Shown here: one piece after another, positions 30,375 to 42,882 of the stretch | Layout: each line of letters begins with the position of its first letter | How positions within the stretch are numbered: the stretch's first letter is position 1 | Assembly: GCA_963556195.1 (NCBI GenBank) | Contig: OY744522.1 | Location: forward strand, 32,614,324-32,678,323 | Direction of reading: 5' to 3' | DNA length: 64,000 nt | DNA from: Sepiola atlantica | Lineage: Eukaryota; Mollusca; Cephalopoda; Sepiida; Sepiolidae | The notes under the pieces: generated by a model | Databases searched by the model: none | What the model was told of the DNA's origin: nothing | Seen by the model: the letters and a program-made list of their open reading frames with translations, nothing else | Position numbers and translations under genes: made by a program

Positions 30375-31400
30375 GGCTTGGATAAACAGTAGTGGTGATA
30401 GAGAGTCTCCTTGGAAGATGTTCCTCTGTATTCTTATATCGGGCAGGTGTCGTCATCTAGCTGTCAGTTCTACTCACCGTGTTAACATGTCTTTCTTAAT
30501 AATATTAATAATCTTGTAGGATAATTTGTACATCCTTAAACATTCAATTATCTATGCTGGAGGTTTTCTGTCGTAGGATTTTGTAGTCGATCCATGCCAT
30601 GGCTATGTTCTTTTTCTGCTTTTTACTTTCTTCAGGATGTTTTGATCTATGTAGATCACGTCATGCGTTCGATTTCCCCCTTTCCTGCATCTTTTTTATT
30701 CCTTGGACAGTGGTAGATCCGGTTTCTTACTTTCGCCGTTAGGATTTTTCACATAGTTGGTAAACAGGTTATTGGTCTGTAGTTGCTTGGAATCGTTTAT
30801 TTTTGGTGTCTTTTTATTTATGTAGTTTTTCCTTTTGTCATCTGTTAGAATTTTTCACATGGTTGTTCAACAGGTTATTGATTTCTAGTTGCTTGGAATC
30901 ATTCATTTTTTATGTCCTTTTGTATTTATATAGATTTTCCTTTTGCCATATATTCTGGTATGTCTGTTTTGTGGATAAATCTCATGGTTTAGCGTTAGAC
31001 TTTTATGTAGGGTTGTGACCTTTTAAAAACTAGTATGCATGTATTACATCGTGGCCTTGTGATTTCTAATTTGCCATTTTCTTCGGGTTGTCTTAAGCGT
31101 TTCTTCAATAATTTCGTTTTCTGTTCCTTCTTCAATCTCTGTCATGTTTTCAGCTATGTTTCCTTTCTGTTGTGATCGTGTCGCTTTCCCCATAAGTGTT
31201 CTCTTTCTGCCGGTTCTTGATATTCTGTTCTTATTCATCCTTCATTTTTCATAAAACTGGCTTTCATTGCTTTCAAAAGTCCTATTTTGTTTGTACTGTT
31301 CCAATTTGTATCTGTATCGTCTCACTCAGCCGTTCCTCTTTTGTTTTAGTTCTTCATGTTTTTAATTTGGTCATTCTTCTTAGTGAGTCATAATACCCTC
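30375..31400 (-). pseudogene. LINE relic A, 5' part (RT and linker)
   Basis: Minus strand, upstream half of the LINE split at 24412. Just before the split it reads IRIQRNIFQGDSLSPLLF, the RT motif region, which joins QAMMALNNV at 24416. Further upstream, in broken frames, are a YMAKGKS-like stretch with a degraded YRPITCLP region and, at 31044-31238, MGKATRSQQKGNIAENMTEI and ETLKTTRRKWQIRNHKAT. An internal duplication of about 105 bp lies at 30741-30950. The catalytic YxDD region is not recognisable. Confidence 0.78.
30741..30950. repeat. Internal tandem duplication in LINE relic A
   Basis: aggatttttcacatagttgg at 30741 and gaatttttcacatggttgtt at 30847 begin two diverged ~105-bp copies that share gttgcttggaatc and tttttccttttg. 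Confidence 0.75.
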
Positions 31401-31509
31401 TTCCATCGTGTTACTGTTCTTTTTCATCTTATTTTCGGCTTTAGCTACTTTTTAAAGTTTGTTGATCTAGGTTTCAAGTTTGATTTCCCATCCAGGCTTT
31501 GTCAGTTTT

Positions 31510-31685
31510 CTTTTCTCTCCCATTTCATTCTTCCCAAATATTATCTGAGGTAAAGACTGGATTCTAACTCTGCTTGATCAGATCTTAGTTCATAACAGCT
31601 ATTGATCGATAACATTGGCATGCCAGTGTCGCAAATTTTGTACATGTCTATATAAATAAAAAATAATCATATATATACAATCTCT
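31510..31685 (+). repeat. Dispersed repeat R5, copy 1
   Basis: About 165 bp similar to 34440-34605: tctgaggtaaaga, tgatcagatct, ttgatcgataa and tacatgtctgtataaataaa. Both end in (TA)-rich sequence. Confidence 0.8.
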
Positions 31686-32090
31686 ATTCGATATTGAGCA
31701 CTTTTTATGAGTCCGGTTGAAATTCTATAGGTTCCTATACTGTGGATGTTTACCATGTCTTGATTATTATATGCTCCATTACTGTTGAGCACTTTCTAAA
31801 CCGGGAATTATTGCTTCGCATGCATGGAAAAAAATGTAATACCTCCCTAAACACATTCTGACTTCAAGAAAGCGGAATTATCTTCTAATATTTATTATAG
31901 AGATGGAAGAACTTTTGAGAAGATTGAAATGGAAAACGAACTTTTTTTCTGGAGAAATCGTCAAGCAGCGAGTCTAGGGAATACTATGGATTAAAACCCA
32001 AGGTACGACCCCCAGTGTTGAACCACTTGACGTGTTTGAAAATGACTTAATTGACTTAATAAATATAGTTAGAGACATTTCATTCTATCA
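31686..32090. other. No recognisable feature
   Basis: Contains attgagcactttttatgag (31697), a phrase also found inverted at 19600-19618. Otherwise nothing. Confidence 0.5.
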
Positions 32091-32094
32091 CCCC

Positions 32095-32455
32095 AAAAAC
32101 CCTTAAATTAAGCTACAGGTGTAGTGAGAAGTTAGAAAAAATAATTAAAGAACATAACAATAAAATATTAAATGGCAACAAAAATATTAAAAGTAAAACA
32201 ACAAAAAATAAGACTTGCAATTGCATACACAAAACAGAATCTACCCTGCAACAATATTGCCAAACAACCCAAATAGTATACCAGGCCACAATTTCAACCA
32301 GAGAAAACCCAACCAAGAAAAAATACTACATAGGCATTGCTGGTAATACTTTTAAAGAAATATATACCGGCCATACATATGTATTCAATAATTATGAATA
32401 CAAAATAAAGCACTTCATTCTCTATATACCACTGGGAACTAAATGGCAATAATCA
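32095..32455 (+). pseudogene. Penelope-like element relic: GIY-YIG domain
   Basis: One frame reads LSYRCSEKLEKIIKEHNNKI, then CNCIHKTESTLQQYCQT, IVYQATIST and KKYYIGIAGNTFKEIYTGH, then FNNYEYKIKHF. This is the PLE linker with Cys residues, the VYQA strand and the YYIG/TF...Y region of the GIY-YIG nuclease. It ends at a stop near 32450. The spacing of YQATI and YYIG matches functional copies, but the Cys pattern is damaged. Confidence 0.75.
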
Positions 32456-32970
32456 ATCAACAACAGTGATTTGAAACACTATTAGAAAAAGCAGTACCTG
32501 TAGTGTTTTGAACTCACCCTGTTATTTATACCTAACTGAAAAACTTGAGCTAGTAAGATTTAGTGATGAGGTAACCTTCTAAAACAAAACCAAGAAAGCC
32601 CAATTAACTGTAGGCAACATAAAATCGCATCTTCTTAGTAATCTACATATAATCATATGAAAATAGATTAAAAACCGAAAAACTTAAAATAAATTAACCC
32701 GAACTTACCCCATCATTCTATAGTATCTACTAAATCCCCTAAAATGAATTACCCCCTAAAACATTCAAACACCAGGGTCTCTATTAGGAAAACGAACTTA
32801 TCTATCCACAAAAAATTAGACTACATAGTTATCCATTTATATATTATATATTATAACATGCTCAGTATGATTTTGTATCCAATCCTCCATTAAATTATAA
32901 TGATAATTATAATTCGAATACATTAATAATGTGACCATAAAAACTAATAATAGTGTTACTATTAACATTA
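32456..32970. other. No recognisable feature
   Basis: May be PLE 3' UTR. No motif recognised. Confidence 0.4.
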
Positions 32971-32978
32971 TTAGCAAA

Positions 32979-33078
32979 TGCGAATTATTATTATTATCAT
33001 TATTGTGATTAGCATTATCATTACTATTATGACTATCATTATTATTATTGTTATCATTATCACCCTAACCATAATTAC

Positions 33079-33162
<84 letters not shown>

Positions 33163-33283
33163 GATATTTACAACTAATTTTATAACTATCATTATTTTCA
33201 TTATTATTACTATTATTATTATTAGCATTATTATTATCACAATTATTACCATCGTCATCCTCATCATTATTATTATTATCATT

Positions 33284-33314
<31 letters not shown>

Positions 33315-33570
33315 TTATCATTATTATTATTATTATTATTATAATTATTTATCATAATCATTGTTGTTATTGTCATTATTTTTATTATTATTATTATTTT
33401 TAATTTTTAATTTTAATTTTTATTATTTGGACTATTATCACTATTATACTACTTTTATTATTGGTAGTAGAAGTAGTAGTAGCAGCAGTAGTACCATTAT
33501 TATTATTAACATTATTATTGTTATTATCATTATCATTATTGTTGTTATTATTATTATCATTATTACTTAT
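32979..33570. repeat. Imperfect (ATT)n microsatellite
   Basis: Long ATT/ATC triplet tract, pure at about 33079-33162. It gives poly-Ile, poly-Asn and poly-Tyr open frames without coding meaning. Confidence 0.95.
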
Positions 33571-33689
33571 TAGGTTAACTTCTCATTTAAATAATTGGTG
33601 TTGTCTCATCACAATAAACTTATCCTGATTTTCTCTATTCTATTCGTTTATCCCACACATCTAAGTATGATTTTAAATACCATTATTAT

Positions 33690-33835
<146 letters not shown>

Positions 33836-34439
33836 TTATATTTATCATTTTAATCATTATCAGTATTAATATCATTATTATTTTGTATTTTTATCACGGG
33901 ACTGCTATTATCAAACTTGAGTAAATTTTTAAGCAATGTACCTCCCAATTATGTGATGTACTCAGTCTTAATAAATTAATAAGACAAATTAATTAATAAC
34001 AATAAGATGAAATCAAAAAAAGAAAACCTTAGAATTAAAAGATAGAAAAGACTAAGATAAATAAAATAAAAACGGGAAAAACAAACAAGATAAAAGCCTA
34101 ATGTATTAACATTTCACCACCTATTGAAACCAAACGGGAAGGGGTGTTTCGCTACACAAGGAAACATAAACCGGATATCGACGCGTATCGACAGCCACCA
34201 AAAATTCAGACATTAGCTCGTGTTTATATACTTACTCTTCCCTTCCCCCTTTTTCTTTTTTATCCCCTCTCTCCGTCCTTTTCTCTATCCTTAATTAATG
34301 TATAATTTATATGTTTATATTGTATCTTATATTTCATTTTACTCCATTTGATTTAATTTAATTTAATTTTATATTTGATTCTCAACGGTCCCAAATCTAA
34401 CCACGTGACTTACCGAATTTTTAATGTTCTTTTTCTTTT

Positions 34440-34594
34440 CTTTTCGCCCCCATTTCATTTTTCCCAAATATGATCTGAGGTAAAGATCGGATGCTAAATC
34501 TGCCTGATCAGATCTCAGTTTATAACAGCTTTTGATCGATAAAATCGACATGCCAATGTCGCAGATTTTTTACATGTCTGTATAAATAAAAAGA

Positions 34595-34605
<11 letters not shown>
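34440..34605 (+). repeat. Dispersed repeat R5, copy 2
   Basis: Second copy of 31510-31685. It runs into (TA)n at 34597-34657. Confidence 0.8.
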
Positions 34606-34661
<56 letters not shown>

Positions 34662-34845
34662 GAGAATGGTAGTTTGCTTTAAGCATTGCTGGGAATAGTA
34701 GTAGTATATTTTTAAAAGGCTGTGGGCAGTGCAAATTCCGGGTAAGATGTAAGCTGGAAGGAACGATTTATTATTTTTGTTCCTTCCAGCTTACATCTTA
34801 CCCGGAATTTGCATTGGTCACAGCCTTTTAAAAATATACTACTAT

Positions 34846-34922
<77 letters not shown>
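34597..34922. repeat. Foldback element F3 between two (TA)n tracts
   Basis: (TA)n 34597-34657, a short flank, an inverted repeat at 34698-34843, then (TA)n 34853-34922. The arms are about 66 bp and almost perfect (tccgggtaagatgtaagctg against its complement) around a loop of about 14 bp. The flank shares aatggtagtttgctttaagc with 14409. Confidence 0.88.
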
Positions 34923-34925
<3 letters not shown>

Positions 34926-35540
34926 AATGTGACCGCTTAAAATAATCGATATATTATTATTACAAAGCTCTATCTAAGAAAAGAAATCGCTGTTTGCCTC
35001 GAATAATTTATTTTACGATATAATTTGATTTCGGGTAAGATAATCAACTTTCTTATCAACTTTCTTATCGTTTGAAAGCGTGTTCTGGTTGATTCGTGGT
35101 TAATGTCAAGAAACAGCAATTACTTTAACAAATTTGTTTAGCTATATTTCAAACGAAGTCATTAGTCACGTGCAGTCAAAGATTCCAAAGATAAGCAGAT
35201 TTCCACCAAAGAACGTCACGTGGGTTGGCATGTTTGCATTTGCTTTTTTTTGACAAACAGAAACGGATATCATTTAAGTTAAAGAACGTGGAAGGTTTTC
35301 ATTTTCAACAAAGTCGGGTTTGTTGTTTCAATGAATTAAAAATCTGCATAACCATTTTCACTTCCAACAAACAAGAACGAAATTGCTCGAACATTTTCGG
35401 ACAGTATCAACACACGTGAACATTTATCCAGAACTTTCTACAACATTTATTTACTAATGTGTTACGGCTTATCAAGGCTAAAACCCACTCGGGGATAATA
35501 GTTAATGAGATGAATAGATTGTCAGTTGAATTATGAAGAA
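34923..35540. other. No recognisable feature
   Basis: An open stretch at 35225-35419 has no known product. Confidence 0.5.
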
Positions 35541-35554
35541 TATAATGAGTTGAT

Positions 35555-36700
35555 TAAAAATGATCAATGGAATGAACAAAATTTAATTCTTTATCAGGAC
35601 AGTTCATGACAAGTATGTACTGACGGTGAATTAAAGACGACCATGTTGTTGCCTTAAGAGATGAATCCATAGTAATGTGTTCACGCATGGAAAGTTCTTT
35701 GTAATGAAACTCTGTTGATGAAAATCCCTTTTTATGTGAGGCATACATAAGAAGAACGAGAAGTTCTTTTGCAATTGTGGTAGAAACAGTGTTCTTGCTC
35801 TAAATGTCTTATGAGAAGGAACCTGGGAGTGAATGCTTATTGAACACCTTCCACGTCAATAAAAATAGTCTGAAGAAAGATTAGCAACGTCTCTTCTGTA
35901 CGAAAGTGGCTGCAGAAAAAAAGAAGCGACCATTCCCCACCAGACTGCGAAGTCGATTTTGTACTAAGCGAGAAAGAGTGACCGGAACTTTCCTCGATAT
36001 GACAGCAGTACTTTATTTGACTCTTATATAGGTTGAAGAATGCATCAAGATTCCGGTATATTCTTGATCAGTAAAATGATAAAACAATTTTCCAGCAACC
36101 ATAGCAACATTGGATATAATTCCTCCATTTTAGATCTGGAGTGAAGGTCCATACTAGGAGATGATCATAACAAGGGATTCCTCAAAGAGTGAGCCGTTCA
36201 ATGCTGCCATAGACAGTTGTGTCTCCTGCATAAATGTAAACAAATGATCTTAGAATGTGATTTAGAAGATCATAAATGAAGATAAGAAAACAAGTGGGGC
36301 CCAAAATAAATCCTTGGGTACACTGGCGTTGACACTGTGAGCTTCAGACTTCTGCCCATCAGCAACTTCTTTTATAAACCTATCAGAGAAAAGGGATTTG
36401 ATGGTTGAGAAGACATTGCAAGATATACTATATCTAGCAAGTTTATGAAGTAATCCTTACTGCCAGACCATTTACAAAGTTTTTTGCAAACATTTTGGTT
36501 TTGTCATAAACTGAGGAAATAATCTCTGGTCCATCAGTTATGGCTAGAATAGTCTTATATCTGTTCAGTACGCTGTTTGCGATTCTCCAAAACTCTCGAG
36601 GACCAGCAACTCGTAAAGTCAAATAGTTGACTTTTGTAATATTCATCCTTTGGCTTCTAATGTACGCGTGACTTTTAACCCTCTGGGTCACCTAATTCTC
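35555..36700 (-). pseudogene. LINE relic B (jockey/CR1-like), internally deleted
   Basis: Minus strand from 36691: GPREFWRIANSVLNRYKT and PEIISSVYDKTKMFAKNFVN, the linker before the RT. A jump follows to FSDRFIKEVADGQKSEAHSV with NASVP (about 36330-36400), where the RT reads NAGVPQGS in intact copies. Later, LSYRRDVANLS (about 35890) comes from the C-terminal region. The RT centre is deleted and frames shift repeatedly. Confidence 0.6.
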
Positions 36701-37139
36701 AACTTCATGGGGTATTTGGCTTTCGTCCTTTTGGGGAGAATTGGTGGCACTAGTTTCATTTTTCTAAACTTGTCACATTAGATTCTCAAAAAGAGAGAAA
36801 ATAAAATAGATAAATAGGAATGAAAAAGAACTTTCATTATTGAATAGACTTTTATTACTGCGTTCTTTGAAATAAGTTGCCTTTAAATTAAAAAAAAAAA
36901 ACTGTTTTTACTTTTGTATTTGTATGTGTATTTGAAATTTTGCCATTGTGTTGCTTGTACGTAATTTGTTTTTTTATGAGTATGCCTATCCCGAACTCAG
37001 CTCGAGAGAGCTAACACTTCGTGGAAGTCAGATGGCGCTATGATGTAATAGTCTCAAAATATGAAAGTAATGTTGCTATGTTGCTAAGTAATGTTGCTAT
37101 GTGCCACTTATTTACAGAGACACAACGTAATCTAGCTTC
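36701..37139. other. No recognisable feature
   Basis: Contains an A-run at 36891-36902. No element recognised. Confidence 0.5.
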
Positions 37140-39200
37140 AATGGGTTATATTCAGACCGATTTTTCGATAGGGGTTAAAAGTTTGTTTGTGAGAACTGTT
37201 TACTTCAATGTTCCTCATCGAGAAAGGCTATTTGTGACAGTCTTCCAGATCCGTTAGTGAGGCCTGTCACAGACAGCTATCAAAGTACACGATCGGGGGA
37301 CCCGTCGGGCAAAGCTAGAAGCCCTTATTCAGCAAGATTGGGTGTAGGCGGTTACCGAGAGTAAGTGGTTGGTTAGATTAAAAGCTAAACTTAGACCCTT
37401 CCTTTGGTTCGGCCGAATGCGAAGAAGCGATTACAAAATAAGCTGACACGTGCGGTTGCTAGCGTGAGAGCATTTCCAAAACGCAGAACTAAATAAGAGT
37501 GCTCTACAACGTAAGACTAACCACTTTTATGAGAGACAAGTAGTTAGAGCTAGATTACAGAGAGTATCAAACGATGCTGTGAACATTGGCGCGGATACGC
37601 ATAAGGAAAGAATTACGTCGCGGTTCAGATTGGTCTGTTCGGAAGGTCATAGCGTCGGGCAGACGAATCCTTGCATCAACTTCGGAGAGGTTTTGACTGC
37701 GTTGTAGCAGGTCGGCTTCAACTAATCGCCAGAATTTAATAGTCTATGATGCGAATTGTTTTTTGGGTTGTCGCACATGTTTCTGCTAATTCTGAAGGAT
37801 GTATTAAATCACTGGTTTAGTCAGGGATCTATCCCTGGTCAGTTGATCAAGAACATTGCTGAAAAGAATAAGCAGACATTGTGGGGGGGGGGGGAATTGA
37901 TGACTACAAGCCCATTTCTCTCCTAAACAAAGAGCCACGACCGTATAGAACCATATTCGGGTTGTCGTGAGTCATTTGATAAAACTTGAGCACTATTACG
38001 CTGTAAAGGGGAAATCTCCTCAGAACAATTTACACCTGAGCACTACGTATATCACGCTGTTCAGTATTGATCAGTTCAAAGCTTTCGACAGGTTGCACCA
38101 TCATTTTTTTTACATCCATACTAGAGACTGTCCAATGTTTATCTGACTTTCACATATAAATCTCCATTCTGTATCAATCTCCGACGGCAGTGATGCAGGT
38201 TAATGAAACACGATCGCAGTCCTTTACTGTTTCCTAGTCGGTACAACAAGGTTATCCAATGTAGTCCTTACTTAATATCTTTGTGTCGCAGCCGCTAATT
38301 CACAGGCTCGGGGCTGAGCGGTAAATTAGATAATACGATTTACCTGATGAAGCGCAAGACTTCTGCATTCACTGATGACGTCCCTGTATTTTTACTGTGC
38401 ATCGGAGACATTGCGATGGTAACAGAGGCACTCAACGATACGAAAAGATTATAGGGACCAGAATCAACCTCAGAATGTCGGACGGCCTGAGGTTGGATGC
38501 CTGGAGAAGTAACGCTTCGTTTCCAAGTCCTTTCTCTTGGATTTGGTTTGGACCGAATCTGCATCTGGTGAGGAATTTGTCGAATGTACAGTCGAAGGTC
38601 AAAGCGTTGATTCATACTTGATTTCCAAAAGAGATTTTCTTAAAGAGTAGAGCTGAGGTGCGTGCCCGATGTATCTGTTCTCTTATCATCTTTTACCAAC
38701 TGGCTGTACTTTCTCTGCCCGATCGTCGCTTAATAGTCTTTTAGCACCTTTAATTTTCGCTTCTTTGGAAGGGAAGAAAATGATGGGTTCACAGATAGGT
38801 CTGTAAAGTTCGTGCGAAGGGGGCATCGGAATACTTGCATTAGATGCTAGCATTTCTGAGTCGAACGATGGCAGAAGAATCAGTGTGTGAACCTAGGGTA
38901 GAGAGCGCCTTTTTCTTGTCTTGCTTTAAGCCCTTCGTTCGAGGGACGTCATAGACCGAAAGATGAATCGCGATTCTTTGTCAAGTGTCGTTCAGAAGGT
39001 TTCCTCATTCCAGGTACTATATCGTGAATTAGTGAATGGCATCGCTTTGGATCCGCTGGTGAAGCGGTGTGAATGGCCAATGGAGGACATCTGATGCCAA
39101 TAGAGTTGAGCTCCATCGTCGGGATATCTCAATAACTCTGAGTTTTCTCTCACCTGGCGATTGGCGTGAAATGCGTTACCTCTCATTGACTTATTGTTCA
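37140..39200 (+). pseudogene. LINE relic C, reverse transcriptase region
   Basis: Plus-strand pieces in order: DYKPISLLNKE (about 37900), YYAVKGKSPQNNLHLS (about 38000), IDQFKAFDRLHH (about 38070, holding the first RT Asp), SVQQGYPM, then RYEKIIGTRINLRMSDGLRL and SFPSPFSWIWFGPNLHLVRN (about 38440-38580), and later LLWKGRK. Together they follow one LINE RT from fingers to the post-RT region. The YADD region near 38370 reads in broken form (FTDDVPVFL-like). Stops occur throughout. The start is uncertain. Confidence 0.7.
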
Positions 39201-40470
39201 GGTTAAGCCTAACAGAAATGCTTGATTCTCAGCGTTGCGATAATACTAAAGAATAAGCAGCCGGGCACAACTACTTCCTATGTAGCGAACTTCGGCCGTT
39301 CTGGCGATACATCAAAGAGGTGACAGCTTGGATCGTACTCGAGCAGTGGTTATTGTTGGATGATGGGTACTTTACAACAATATTGACCCGCCGTAGTCCA
39401 GGGAGAAACCTATCTTTTTTCTTACGATCCTGGCCGTAGCTATGATGGTGGTATGATCGACCTGTCTTAGTGGATTATAGGGGTTGAATCTTTTTCTCAT
39501 CGGATCTGATTTTAATCTTCAAGTATCAGCTTAAGATTAAAATTAGATACGATAGAAAGAAATTAGATGCTATAAAGTTCACAAGAATATAGAGCCTAAA
39601 AGCTACCGTCTTGTCCACACAAAAGGGGAGGGGTCAAGTTAGACTATTTGTTCGCTTCCTAGGAATGATGCACGCGACTATTGGTATTGTTGGAATCCAA
39701 CTCGGTGAAGTTAGACATTTCTTCTTGCTTAACTGAGTAAGCTGTTGAATTCCGTTTTCAGTGCAGACCAATAAAAGGTATTTTTATTTGAAACTACGAT
39801 TTCGTCTGTTGATTAACTGCTGGAGTCAAACAAACATTTTACTACAGTTTACCATTACTTAGATTCTAATGGAAGAACGATCATCCCCATTATATTATCA
39901 TAAGATCTCATTCGGAGATTTAAATAAAGAAAAGTAATTATCGTTTGTATGAATATCCGAATAAAGTGTTCTATTCAATTTTAACTGCCTTTTATCGATG
40001 TTCTTGTTACTATCAAATTAAACGTTGTAACAATGGTGCCGTGCAGAAAAAAATCGTAAGTTTAACGAAGACGAAAAAAACATTCACTAAAATGGTGGAA
40101 TCCAACTGATCTTACAACATAAAATTGACTATTACAAAAACCGCTACAAGTAAAAGCGCAAATACAAACACAGAAAACATCGTTAATTTAATTACGGCTT
40201 TACAAAATTTCTGAATCCACAACGAACTTTTCATTTACACAAAGTTAGATGATTAAGACCCGGAAAACTGAATCCCACTTGAAATTTATTTCCAGCGCTT
40301 AGAAAATATATTCTTAAAAGAACGTATTATCTGACAGGATAACAATAAAACGCGACTTCTATTGTTGAAAGTCGGTTCGATTGAAACTGATAATTATTGC
40401 AACTATATTTACCGAACAAGCCGTGTAAGAACTAGTTTCTTCTTCTGGACATGTCTTTGAAGTTTCATGT
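39201..40470. other. No recognisable feature
   Basis: Could include the decayed LINE C 3' end. No motif seen. Confidence 0.45.
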
Positions 40471-40499
40471 GGTCATACAACAGTGTCCCACTTTTTTAC

Positions 40500-40745
40500 G
40501 CAGCCCTTTTAATTATTCTTGTACTCTGTAAGATCTTTCTAGCTTCACCAGTTGGGCAATAGGGAGCAGACAAGGCAGTGTTGCATCGTCTCATCCATCT
40601 TTCTACATGCACAGAAGGTTGGGTCAATTTTGTAGCCCCATCTAGTCATAGCAACTTTTGATCGTCCCATTCCCGTTCTCAGGCGGTTGAGTGTTTTCCA
40701 CTGGAGCTAGTGTGCTTCTGAATTAAGAGCGAGGGCCTCAGAAGG
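40500..40745 (-). pseudogene. LINE relic D, C-terminal fragment
   Basis: Minus-strand frame reads LQWKTLNRLRTGMGRSKVAM, then RWGYKIDPTFCACRKMDETM and QHCLVCSLLP. This is the RNase H-like/C-terminal zinc region (W..LNRLRTG.GR, C.C...TM.H...C) of LINE proteins. No other part is recognisable. Confidence 0.7.
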
Positions 40746-41519
40746 CTGGATTCCCATGTCAGTAGGAGGGGGCATTCTTTAGCCGTCTGGTCCACAGCTG
40801 TAGTCTGGTTCTTCCTGGGATGTTTTAGGAGTTCGACAACTGAGGAAGCTTCTCTGTGACTTCAGTCATTGGACTGTTAGTTCACGTTAATGAAGGAGAT
40901 GGCGTTCATATAATTTGATAGCCTTTAGAGCAAGCTAAGAAGACTAATTTGAAGAAACGTTAAAGATTTGAACTACTTTTGATGAAAAGGTTTTCGTATT
41001 TCATCCGAGGTGAACCTAACTAAATACCTGAAGTGCGATGTTGCTACAGATCCCAGAATAGTAAATAAAGAACTATCTTTTATACATATAGAACATAATC
41101 TTGAAGTTATGCAATCGATGTTTCAAATATTCAGTATTAGAAGAAATGTTGTGAAAACCTGAACGGAAGCCAGGAATAAATCTACAATTAATGTCTAGGA
41201 AATGTCCGATTTGTGAATCTAAAACCTGATATGGCTCAGATTAAAGAACCGGAAACTCAATCGGACGTTCAAGCAATTCAAACTTCGTAGTCTGGCCAAA
41301 TAAATATGCCTGATAATAAAATACATTAATTTTTTTTATGTATGTGTGTATGTGGGTGGGTGGATGGGGGGTGTTATACACTTACGGTTAAATAGATTGC
41401 CCTTTTAAGAACAGAACATCTTTTATTTGTGGGATTTGGGATACAAACAAGAAATCTTTAAATTGAAAAACGCAAATGAAACGTAATCGGTAAGTGGTAT
41501 TGGCAACTAAAGAAAGTAC

Positions 41520-41965
41520 AAATAAATCTAGCAGAAAATTCGTGCAACCAAAAATATGGTAACTTTCAACGCGGGATCCGATTATATACTCATTTCAGAA
41601 GAGACTTGGAGAAAAATAGACACGCCTAAAATGGAAAATCGCGAATCTCATGCTGGTTCGGTGATAAAATTGGAAATAAGTGAAATTAATTGCAGAGTCT
41701 TTTTTTTACCTCGGAAAAAAACTAAAGTCCATGAATTCATTTGGGGGATGACAACAAATAGTTGATTTATGGGACCAATAAATTCTATTTGCGAATCAGT
41801 TAAACTTCCTGGCAAAAATGTTGGGTAATATAAAATAAAAACAAAGAAAGATTATGAAAAAAAAATTTTTTGGAGAAGTTAATATGTTAACTAAAATAAA
41901 GTATTTCTTACTTGAAAGAAAACTTCCGGCCGACCTTTTAGATTGAAAAGACATTTTATTTTTGG
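41520..41965 (+). pseudogene. Ty3/gypsy relic: retropepsin and RT entry
   Basis: The frame at 41556 reads VTFNAGSDYILISEETWRKI. This matches retropepsins that read FDTGSDxTxIS, but the catalytic DTG is now NAG. After stops, KVFL.KKTSGRPFRLKRHF (about 41895-41950) resembles the segment that precedes Ty3 RT. It probably belongs to the same old element as the integrase relic at 47120, with later material inserted between. Confidence 0.6.
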
Positions 41966-42167
41966 CATCGAAATATGCAACTTTTTATGAAGGAAGTTGA
42001 ATACGGAATTCGTAGTTGACGTCACAGTAATAGTTGGCGGTCGGCTTTTTCCCAGAAGACAGTTGTTCGCTATGTGTGGACACTCGTAAAAAGCACACGT
42101 CGGTCGGAGGGGATATAAATAAAAACGACAGTTTTGGATTTCTTATTATGTAAAAAAATATGGTGTC

Positions 42168-42398
42168 ATGGACTTAGCGCAAAAGGACATAAAATTCCTC
42201 CTAACATCCCAGGAAACGTCGGATAGCTTTGTAGTATACTATATGCCGGATTCTACAGATATTGGCACAATACAATCGCACCTAGAAATTGTAAATTATG
42301 ACTTACATCCAGGGTACTCAGCATCACTCGGTGTTCTAATGGTTGTAAGTTACGTGAATAAAAGAAAAATAAACAAAAATAAAAGTAGAAAGGAGTAG
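42168..42398 (+). other. Short open stretch, unrecognised
   Basis: 76 codons beginning MDLAQKDIKFLLTSQETSDS. It resembles no family I know. It directly precedes the inverted-repeat structure at 42405. Confidence 0.3.
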
Positions 42399-42404
42399 AC
42401 ACAT

Positions 42405-42882
42405 TATTATAAACCATTGTTTCGTAAAGGTATGAACATTTTTTTTTGAAAATCCATAACAATGTAATTTGTTGAAATAAATAAATAACATTTATTTATT
42501 TTAAACTGAGCTTTCAAATATAAAATATTCCTCGTCAGAGAGTTTTTTTTTCTTCTTTTTTTTTCATCGTCTGGTGGTATTGACTTGGTGAGAAAGAATG
42601 TCCGTGTCTTAAGGGCGCGGTTAAGCCATTTTGAATAGAAAAAAATGTTCATACCTTTACAAAACAATGGTTTATAATAATTCAAAATGGCTTAACCGCG
42701 CCCTTAAGATACGGACATTCTTTCTCACCAAGTCAATACCACCAGACGATGAAAAAAAAGAAGAAAAAAAACTCTCTGACGAGGAATATTTTATATTCGA
42801 AAGCTCAGTTTAAAATAAATAAATGTTATTTATTTATTTCAACAAATTACATTGTTATGGTTTTTCAAAAAAAAAATGTTCA
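42405..42882. repeat. Compound inverted repeat A-B-A'-B' (about 480 bp)
   Basis: A (42405-42443, attataaaccattgtttcgt...) is inverted at 42641-42682 (A'). B (42440-42640) is inverted at 42683-42875 (B') with few mismatches; gcttaaccgcgcccttaaga occurs in B' and its complement in B. So two overlapping hairpins exist, about 39 bp and about 200 bp per arm. (T)n and (A)n runs differ in length between the arms. Confidence 0.88.

Noticed and set aside
38340..38375. CTGATGAAGCGC as hammerhead core
   Set aside because: No GAAA box or helix II follows. It is part of the LINE RT relic.
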